Assembly: GCA_001586965.3 (NCBI GenBank)
Contig: LUCW03001582.1
Location: forward strand, 77,501 to 102,500
Direction of reading: 5' to 3'
DNA length: 25,000 bases
Source of the DNA: Sphaeroforma sirkka
Lineage: Eukaryota > Opisthokonta > Ichthyosporea > Ichthyophonida
Both the position numbers and the translations under genes were made by a program. Every line of letters begins with the position of its first letter. Positions within the stretch are counted from its first letter, which is position 1. Shown in pieces: positions 16,701 to 25,000 of the stretch. The notes under the pieces are model-generated. The model did not search any database and was not told the DNA's origin. It saw only the letters and a list, made by a program, of their open reading frames with translations.

Positions 16701-18816
16701 ACGTGGTTAATTTTTTTGGTGTGTCCCTCTATATATGTATATGTATATATTTATGTATGTGTGTGTTTGTGTGTGTATATGTATATGTAAATGTATATAC
16801 ACATGTGTATTCATACATACCTCTATATTCATGTGTACTGGGTTGTATGTACATGTATATATATATATATCACTATTACTATCACTGTATGTTCCGTAGT
16901 TCAATGCCACAAACCTTCTGCTTCCACGTACAGCCTGGCACAGGCCATCTTTGGCGCACTCGCTGGCGCCAAAGCCCTTCTCGGGGGTGGTGCTGCGCTT
17001 GATCCGAACATTTTCACACCATCGCCTTTTTCGCGTATAGACAAGCAGCTGGGGGCTGTTCTCGAAAAGATTAGTGCCATGTCTACTGAGCTCTACATGC
17101 ATGCGGTGTATGAGACCGAGGTATGCTTGATGTAAAGTATTGGGTGAATAGCATTATCATAATATATATATATATGTGTGTGTGTGTGTGCGTACTTGTT
17201 TATATTCATATATTTATATTAACTTTGAAATGGACAGGAGACTACTGCAGCCATGGCCTATGACCTCTTCGTGCAGTTGGTGTAGTTATATATAGCTGTT
17301 GTACGGAATATCACTGTACCGTACTGTGCATTAACATATAAGCTAAGAAAAAGCGACCAACGTGTCCATGGTGAGCGAGCAGTCTGTATGTAAGTCAAGG
17401 CTACGTGTGCCATATATATAACTGATATTATAGTACTTTCCTCCATGATATATATAGCTAGTATCATTGTATTTTCCTCTTTAATCTGTTTGGACCGTCG
17501 AGATGTTCTCATCCTGAAGTGTTTGTGTCGTGCTGTCACTGTTTGGAACCGCGGTATGCATAAGTAGCATTTATTGCTTATCACTGGTATTGTATATATG
17601 TACTGTTCTGTATAGTGCTATACTTATCCTATTTCATACTTGGGTCTGATAATCGAAATGGCAATTATTCTCTTCATATCAGGATGACGAGGCCAGCGAG
17701 GAGGTACTCAGCGCGCTTGCAGATCTGAAACACGCGTGTGGCGATCTGATCGAGAAGTGTGGCATTGCAATCTGTCAGATGCCCCATCCCGGAATGAAAG
17801 CTCAATCAGTGTCGCTTGCCGAAGACCTAGTGACACTGGAAAAGAACCTACAAGAGGCGTACAGTCTGTACGATAAGGTATATCTGACTGACTTGTATGC
17901 CCAGCTACAGGCTGCGGACAAACGCAATGGAGACAGGCTTAGTCCTAACCTGAATATCAAGGACAGGGCCGGTGGGGATGATGGCGACGGTACAGTCGAG
18001 CGTCTGCTAGTCAATAGTGTGGCTAACCAATGCCAAGTGCGTGCATGCTTCAAAGACAACCCCACTCGGCTCTCCGAGGCTGTGCGTGATCTGTTACACG
18101 CCCAGTACGACTATGCGGTCAAGAATCTGGTGATGTCTGGGATTCTGTGGTTGTTTGGGGGTGTGATCATTTCCTTAGTCAACCCCTTACTGCACCTGGT
18201 TAAGGCTATTAAGGCTATTCCGACGGCCAAATGGCGGGGCGAGGCCGCGTGGTATCACGAGCGTAACGTGCACATGGTGCTGCGGTACAGTGTGGGTCTG
18301 CTGATACTGTTTATCATCCCGCTCTACAGTATCACATTTCGCACCTGGGTTTGGCCTGAAAAACAAGACTCAGTCTCATACCTACAGTACCTGACGGTGC
18401 CCATAGCCAATCGGATGGAGATGTGGAGTGTGCTGAGCTTCATAATATGTTTATTCCCCACCTTGGAAGCCACCACACATAAGGCCTTGGCGCGGATGTT
18501 CGGTATCTTAATTGGATGCCTGTTGTCTTGGTTCATTCTCTGGTCCTCGCAGGTATGCAACCTATATTGTGGGCTTCCTTCTCTGCCAATATATATATAT
18601 ATAGTATTTTTTTCTTCTGTACATGTGCATGACGATTTTTGTCTATTTAAACTGGTTGTGTGCAAGTCCAGTTTTATTTTCTGTTGTACATCATGGCGTT
18701 TTGTTGATCTATTGACAGGAAATGAGGGCTTGGCGGAAGTGGCGTGGTTGCCGGTGACCGTGCCCGATTTTCACACACATACACATATAAATGTATATGT
18801 ATATGTATATATGTGT

Positions 18817-18865
<49 letters not shown>

Positions 18866-20576
18866 TCCATATGTAGATACATACTCTTAATAATAGCATA
18901 GATACACACATACTCAAAACTAATCTTCATTCTCTTCCCAGGATGAGGGGTGGGCCATAATAATATGGTTGACGGTGACGCACACGGTGACCATATTCTT
19001 CGCTGCCACTGAGGGGTCAGAGTCAGTCGTCTGGGTTAGTCCTGCGTGGGGCTATGCCGCCGTGTCCACCCAGATCTGCATCACTATAGTGTGCCTGGAA
19101 TACTGGAAAACCCGTTCCATCTACACCATCGAGTACTTCATCCTGTCCCGTTTCGCGGGCAACTACTTCGGATCGATTATGGCTATTCTCATGGCCATGT
19201 GGTTCCTGCCACAGAGCGCCGGGTTCAACGCGCGCGTGGCGTGTCTACAGACGTACGACCACCTTATGAAGAGTATTAGAGCGGCTGTGGATAGCGTGGG
19301 CAGTACAGTGGAGCGTAAAGCCTCGGCGATGTTGGCTGTATACAGTGGGCCAGACTTGGGTGGTACGGATGATGCGACTAACCCAACGGTGAGTGGAGAT
19401 ATGAAGACGAGTGGTGATGCAGGAAGAGATGTCGGTGGCACACCCGATGGTGCTGTGCGTAGAGACAATACGTATGTGGTTTCGCCTCAGACGAGCAAGT
19501 CTGCGACCAATCCGACACAGCCGGCGAGAGACGAGGAGGGGTTTGCTCAGGCCGTGGTTGAGCTGGACAAGGCGGGTGCAATACTGGCAGAGGCTCAGGA
19601 GTTGTTGGCTGATGCAGGTATCTTGCCTAATGGCCCTATAGTGGTTACGGATAGGAGGCTAAACCATCTGAGAGTGTACTTTGCGACGCTGTACCGTATC
19701 GCCCAGGTGATGGAGAATGCCGCAGATATTGCAGGTGAGGAACGGACCAAGAAGCAATTGCGGGACAAAAGTGGGACGCGGAAGGCTTCGGATGGCAGCA
19801 GCTCTGATCCGGACAACGACAGCCAGAACAGCTTGGGCAAGAAAGATGGAGTGTTGGCAGCCATGATGAAGAAGACGAAGGCCAAGACATCCAACACGTC
19901 CGACATTAAACACAATAAACCCGAACCCCCGAAGAAGGCCCCGCGCCGAGAGTTGGGTGTGCTACGCATAGATCCGGAGCGCAAGGAGGAGGCGTATCAC
20001 GCACTGGAGGTGCTGCAGATGAGACTCAGAGGTGTACTATGGGCTCACTCCGACTACGATGCGACTGACTTGCCGTTCTGGTCTAGGTTGACGTTGAGCG
20101 ATGAGGTGAAGCGTGGTGACGATGAAGCGCTGAATCTGTTGATAAGCGCGAGAAAGCCGGGTGCGTCTGTGAAAGACGCCAGGGGAGAGGGTACTGGGGC
20201 ACTGAAGGTTGTAGATACACACACAGGCAAACGTGTCAGGCGGGTTAGTGTGCGGAGCGATCACCTGCGGTCACGAAAGGACATCGTGAACGACAGCTTG
20301 TGTCTCAAAGTGGATGTCGAACATCGTGCACTCATGAACATGTCGCTGCAGGAGCTTATTGACAGTGTGCACAGTACAGAGTCTTCTGATTTGGTGTACT
20401 TTGCGCTGAGCCTGGCCCGGTTCGAGGACTATTCGGGGTTGATCCTGCAGGCGTATAGTCGTCTACAGCCGGAGAGTGAAATGCCGTACTTGCAAGACTT
20501 GTTTACTATACGGAATGCTAGGTCCAGACGCTTTATTAGGGCTCTCAAAACGAGTGAAGGGGCTATGAAGTGCTGA
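13786..20576 (+). CDS. FUSC/aromatic-acid-exporter-like polytopic membrane protein (eight exons, about 1,413 residues)
   Basis: Exons: 13786-14808, 15448-15647, 16144-16327, 16509-16609, 16934-17120, 17238-17279, 17683-18552, 18942-20576. All introns are GT-AG, with phases 0,2,0,2,0,0,0; the sum is 4,242 bases. Residues 1-195 are polar, with an acidic DDDD and an Asn-rich stretch. Hydrophobic segments lie near 201-322 and 444-460, then a helical soluble linker (about 504-720). A second membrane block spans about 728-960, with FPTLEATTHKALARMFGILIG (two pieces: FPTLEATTHKA at 837 on, ARMFGILIG at 849 on) and RFAGNYFGSI (939 on). A 450-residue polar, probably cytoplasmic tail follows. Two membrane blocks each followed by a soluble region, plus the Pro...Arg...Gly-x-x-x-Gly pattern, match FUSC/ArAE, plant ALMT and fungal BRE4-like proteins. 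Transport of organic anions is the family expectation; the substrate is unknown. An upstream noncoding exon cannot be excluded. Confidence 0.75.
14951..14972. repeat. Short (TA)n in FUSC-like intron 1
   Basis: About 11 TA units in the 639-base intron 14809-15447. The rest of that intron shows no other notable feature. Confidence 0.85.
15943..16038. repeat. Two-copy 48-base tandem repeat in FUSC-like intron 2
   Basis: GTAAGATGGGTACCG starts at 15943 and again at 15991. The copies continue in parallel (CACACAAAGGACG against CACACAAGACGG, then ACAAGTCACG in both). Each copy begins with a donor-like GTAAG, but the intron ends are elsewhere (15648 and 16143). Confidence 0.75.
16728..16872. repeat. 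TA/TG-rich simple sequence in FUSC-like intron 4
   Basis: Alternating TATG, TGTG, CATA and TA units occupy nearly half of intron 16610-16933, ending about 60 bases before the acceptor. Confidence 0.8.
17161..17191. repeat. (TA)n(TG)n in FUSC-like intron 5
   Basis: A short TA run followed by TG units, in the smallest intron of the gene (17121-17237, 117 bases). Confidence 0.8.
17238..17279 (+). CDS. 42-base microexon of the FUSC-like gene
   Basis: Flanked by GGACAG before 17238 and GTGTAG after 17279; phase 0 on both sides. It adds 14 residues (ETTAAMAYDLFVQL) that continue the helix between exons 5 and 7. Because its length is a multiple of three, skipping it would keep the frame. The donor is weak, so alternative use is plausible. 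Confidence 0.55.
18719..18775 (+). pseudogene. Probable decayed duplicate of the start of FUSC-like exon 8
   Basis: Preceded by an acceptor-like ATTGACAG, this stretch aligns with the first 40 bases or so of exon 8 after removal of two extra bases: ATGAGGG, TGGTTG and CGGTGAC match in order, roughly two thirds identical. Read in the aligned frame it gives NEGLAEVAWLPVTV against DEGWAIIIWLTVTH in the real exon. The extra bases break the frame, so inclusion from exon 7 would hit TGA at 18755. It may be an exon relic or a poison exon; chance similarity remains possible. Confidence 0.45.
18780..18862. repeat. (CATA)/(TA)n microsatellite in FUSC-like intron 7
   Basis: TATG and CATA units, then about 20 TA dinucleotides. 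It lies between the suspected exon relic (18719-18775) and the true exon 8 acceptor at 18941. Confidence 0.85.
18942..20576 (+). CDS. Exon 8 of the FUSC-like gene: last membrane helices and cytoplasmic tail
   Basis: The acceptor is CTCTTCCCAG ending at 18941. The exon begins DEGWAIIIWLTVT and carries three hydrophobic segments (residues about 872-889, 905-922, 942-960). It then carries a long charged tail with Lys-rich (KKTKAKT) and Ser/Asp-rich (SDGSSSDPDNDSQ-like) stretches, ending ALKTSEGAMKC at TGA 20574-20576. It is the most GC-rich stretch of the window, consistent with strong coding constraint. Confidence 0.75.
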   Translation, partial: DEGWAIIIWLTVTHTVTIFFAATEGSESVVWVSPAWGYAAVSTQICITIVCLEYWKTRSIYTIEYFILSRFAGNYFGSIMAILMAMWFLPQSAGFNARVACLQTYDHLMKSIRAAVDSVGSTVERKASAMLAVYSGPDLGGTDDATNPTVSGDMKTSGDAGRDVGGTPDGAVRRDNTYVVSPQTSKSATNPTQPARDEEGFAQAVVELDKAGAILAEAQELLADAGILPNGPIVVTDRRLNHLRVYFATLYRIAQVMENAADIAGEERTKKQLRDKSGTRKASDGSSSDPDNDSQNSLGKKDGVLAAMMKKTKAKTSNTSDIKHNKPEPPKKAPRRELGVLRIDPERKEEAYHALEVLQMRLRGVLWAHSDYDATDLPFWSRLTLSDEVKRGDDEALNLLISARKPGASVKDARGEGTGALKVVDTHTGKRVRRVSVRSDHLRSRKDIVNDSLCLKVDVEHRALMNMSLQELIDSVHSTESSDLVYFALSLARFEDYSGLILQAYSRLQPESEMPYLQDLFTIRNARSRRFIRALKTSEGAMKC

Positions 20577-20622
20577 GGCAGGGGTGTATGAGGTGATAGG
20601 ATACCTCGGAATAAGAGTAGAT

Positions 20623-20643
20623 AATATATATATATATATATAT
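20623..20643. repeat. Short (TA)n in the FUSC-like 3' flank
   Basis: About ten TA units, 47 bases after the stop codon. Confidence 0.8.
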
Positions 20644-20649
20644 GAAAGA

Positions 20650-20885
20650 ATTACAACAGCGTAATACTCGCACAAAATAAAACATAAGTGAATGATATGC
20701 AACCCGTCCTGTTCGTGCAATCTCGATGTGGAAAGGTAGATAAGTATAATTAGTAGGTGTAGATATGAACATACGGCGGCTTAATGCTCACACAATGCGA
20801 GATAAATACGAATGAATAATAGTTGTAGTTTATGATCATTCATACGACGGTATAATGCTCATACAGAAGCACATATGGTTTTCGT
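20650..20885. repeat. Diverged three-copy repeat in the FUSC-like 3' flank
   Basis: Words of the type ACAGCGTAATACTCGCACA (about 20654), ACGGCGGCTTAATGCTCACA (about 20772) and ACGACGGTATAATGCTCATA (about 20844) recur, each followed by an A-rich tail with GAATGA-like words in the first two. They look like decayed repeats. Confidence 0.5.
20676..20681 (+). other. AATAAA polyadenylation signal of the FUSC-like gene
   Basis: The first plain AATAAA after the stop, 100 bases downstream on the coding strand. Confidence 0.4.
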
Positions 20886-21147
20886 GTAAGGAACAAATGC
20901 ATTTCCAATGTGATAGGATAGCTCTAAGAATGAATAGAAAAAGTAAATATGAACAAAACACGGTTTTAAATATGAACAAACTGTATTGTATTTATACTAT
21001 ATTGATGCATATCTAATGGTGATTTTTTAAGCCTACCTCCATTGCGCCTACTCTTAAAACCACTGGCACGACGCCCTTCCCGTGTCCTGTATGCCTGCCA
21101 CAGGTATACCGGACGCTGATGCCTGGCTTGTGTTATGCCTTACGCAT

Positions 21148-21840
21148 ACGCCTGCCTTGTCCATATGCCTGACTTCTATGTCTGGCGGTGGGAGGTTTAT
21201 CTATATATTGCATAACAAGTCTCTCTGTGATGTTTACATTTTTTTGTATACTTTTAAACTACGTATGATGTAGTCTCTTTGTTCATTTTCCGCAGGTTAC
21301 CATAACCTCCTGGCTCCTTTTACGCCTGCCTTGTCCATATGCCTGACTTTTATGTCTGGTGGTGGGAGGTTTATCTATATATTGCATAACAAGTCTCTTT
21401 GTGATGTTTACATTTTTTGTATACTTTAAACTACGTATGATGTAGTCTCTTTGTTCATTTTCCGCAGGTTACCATATCCTCCTGGCTCCTTTTACGCCTG
21501 CCTTGTCCATATGCCTGACTTTAATGCCTGGTGGTGGATTGTGTAACAAGTCTGTCTGTGTGATTTTTACATATTTCGTATACTTATAAGAATACGTATG
21601 ATATAGCCTCTTTATTCATTTTTTGCGCAGGTTATCAAAGCCTCCTGGCTCATCTTACGCCTGCCTTTTCCATATGTCTGACTTTTATGACTGGTGGTGG
21701 ATTGCATAACAAGTCCCTCTTTGTGATATTTGCATCTTTCGTATACTTTTAAATACGTATGATGTAGCCTCTTTGTGCATTTTGCCTCCTGGCTCCTGCT
21801 CGCCTGGTCTTATCACTGATCAGGAGGCTATGGAATGATT
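21148..21840. repeat. Tandem array of about 170-base units
   Basis: The word ACGCCTGCC begins at 21148, 21322 and 21494, with a variant at 21657, giving units of 174, 172 and 163 bases and a final shortened one of about 140. Each holds, in order: ATGCCTGACTT, GTGGTGG or GGCGGTGGG, ATTG(C/T)(A/G)TAACAAGTC, a TACGTATGATGTAG-type word, a pyrimidine-rich stretch (with CGCAG in the first three units), and CCTCCTGGCTC. The right end at about 21828 carries AGGAGGCTATGG, the inverse of a word in the hairpin at 10084. Divergence grows from left to right. Confidence 0.8.
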
Positions 21841-22672
21841 TACTTCTGCGCGGATAAATAGCGTCACGTACAGAAGACCTCATTCATTACGTTTCCCGTT
21901 TTGACCACCAATATTAAAAACCCAATGTCTGTTAAATACGTTCACGTCAAACGTTTACACGCTTGGTCCAGTATAATCGATATGGGGCAAATAGTTGGAT
22001 ACTTAGGTGCAAATTATATGATTATTGCGTCAAAAGTCCGATTGGTAGTCGATATAGGTTATGCCCGTTGCACCTATAACGTTTATATGTCGTGAAAATT
22101 TGATTAGTAGCCTGACATAGTTATGGTAGGATGAGGCACTGTCATGGCACAGGCATGAGCCCCTGTTGTCCCGACAGTGGGCAACTTCAAAAATTCAAAG
22201 GCTTTCTATATTTACGTTAAATATGTACCGCTTAACTACATAAATACGAAATATGTATGCACAATGATGCACGTAAACTTCACCCACGTATTGATACACA
22301 CTTGCCTTATAAATAACTGTGTATGTATAAATGAGCATATATAGGTATACAGTGTGAATGAGAATAGCCCATACTTACGATATGGATATATATACGCACA
22401 CAATACGGAGGTACCGCTATTCGAACTGACCAAACGCTCTCCTTTGTTTGGTTTGCCAAGTCTGATAGCTTCAATTTTGTGGATGACCCTCACATACGCA
22501 TAATAGGTACTTTATATATTATTTAACCATTCCATAACATCAAGTCGGCGCACCCGGATCTACCCAGTCAAAAGCAGTGTGGGCATACGAACAAAAGGTC
22601 TAAGAATACGAAGTAAACATATCATTGTCTAAGATTACATAGCTGGACGTACTCAGTCAGAAGCTGATCAGC
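21841..22672. other. Intergenic DNA upstream of the SIM-protein gene
   Basis: No supportable exon. A 64-codon frame at 21901-22095 lacks any recognised motif and starts at a non-ATG codon (TTG). A short inverted repeat, TATAGGT with ACCTATA, lies at about 22053-22079. The right end should hold the promoter of the next gene. Confidence 0.45.

Positions 22673-25000
<2,328 letters not shown>

Noticed and set aside
19163..20264. Several minus-strand frames of 67-129 codons opposite FUSC-like exon 8
   Set aside because: They lie within a GC-rich exon with strong coding support on the plus strand and show no motif of their own.

Overview
The window looks like nuclear DNA of a unicellular eukaryote. 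Genes are split by GT-AG introns of about 120 to 1,100 bases. AATAAA signals lie downstream of stop codons, and long (TA)n microsatellites fill introns and intergenic DNA. The clearest gene, NAF1, keeps a block (GTDASW, then SDDE) shared by animal and fungal NAF1. An opisthokont protist such as an ichthyosporean fits gene style and repeat content, but no marker gene in the window proves this. Exon boundaries were read by eye from splice signals, reading-frame continuity and matching intron phases, without transcript data.

Layout. 1-4064: AT-rich DNA with no supportable gene, carrying (GGCT)n, cryptically simple GC-richer blocks and a GC-rich foldback. 4065-5429 (+): one single-exon gene for a Ser-rich, probably disordered protein of 454 residues with five basophilic-kinase-type sites, preceded by an overlapping upstream ORF. 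5430-7396: no supportable gene. 7397-12768 (-): six-exon NAF1, the H/ACA snoRNP assembly factor, about 612 residues. 12769-13785: a 1-kb divergent intergenic region with a CACGTG box. 13786-20576 (+): eight-exon gene for a two-block polytopic membrane protein of about 1,413 residues, FUSC/aromatic-acid-exporter-like. 20577-22672: noncoding, with a four-unit tandem array of about 170 bp. 22673-25000 (+): 5' part of a gene for a probable nuclear protein with repeated SUMO-interacting-motif-like segments; it runs off the window.

NAF1 and the membrane protein are transcribed divergently from the shared 1-kb region, but nothing suggests a common pathway. The long TA-rich repeats start only at about 8.7 kb and sit mainly inside introns of the three intron-containing genes. 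No tRNA, rRNA, CRISPR array or intact transposon was recognised.

Most notable points: the reconstructed NAF1 with an RGG plus Q/N/G/Y-rich tail that is read in a different frame from the longest open frame at that place; a probable decayed duplicate of an exon in the membrane-protein gene; and a SIM-bearing protein whose first two exons each encode one copy of the motif.
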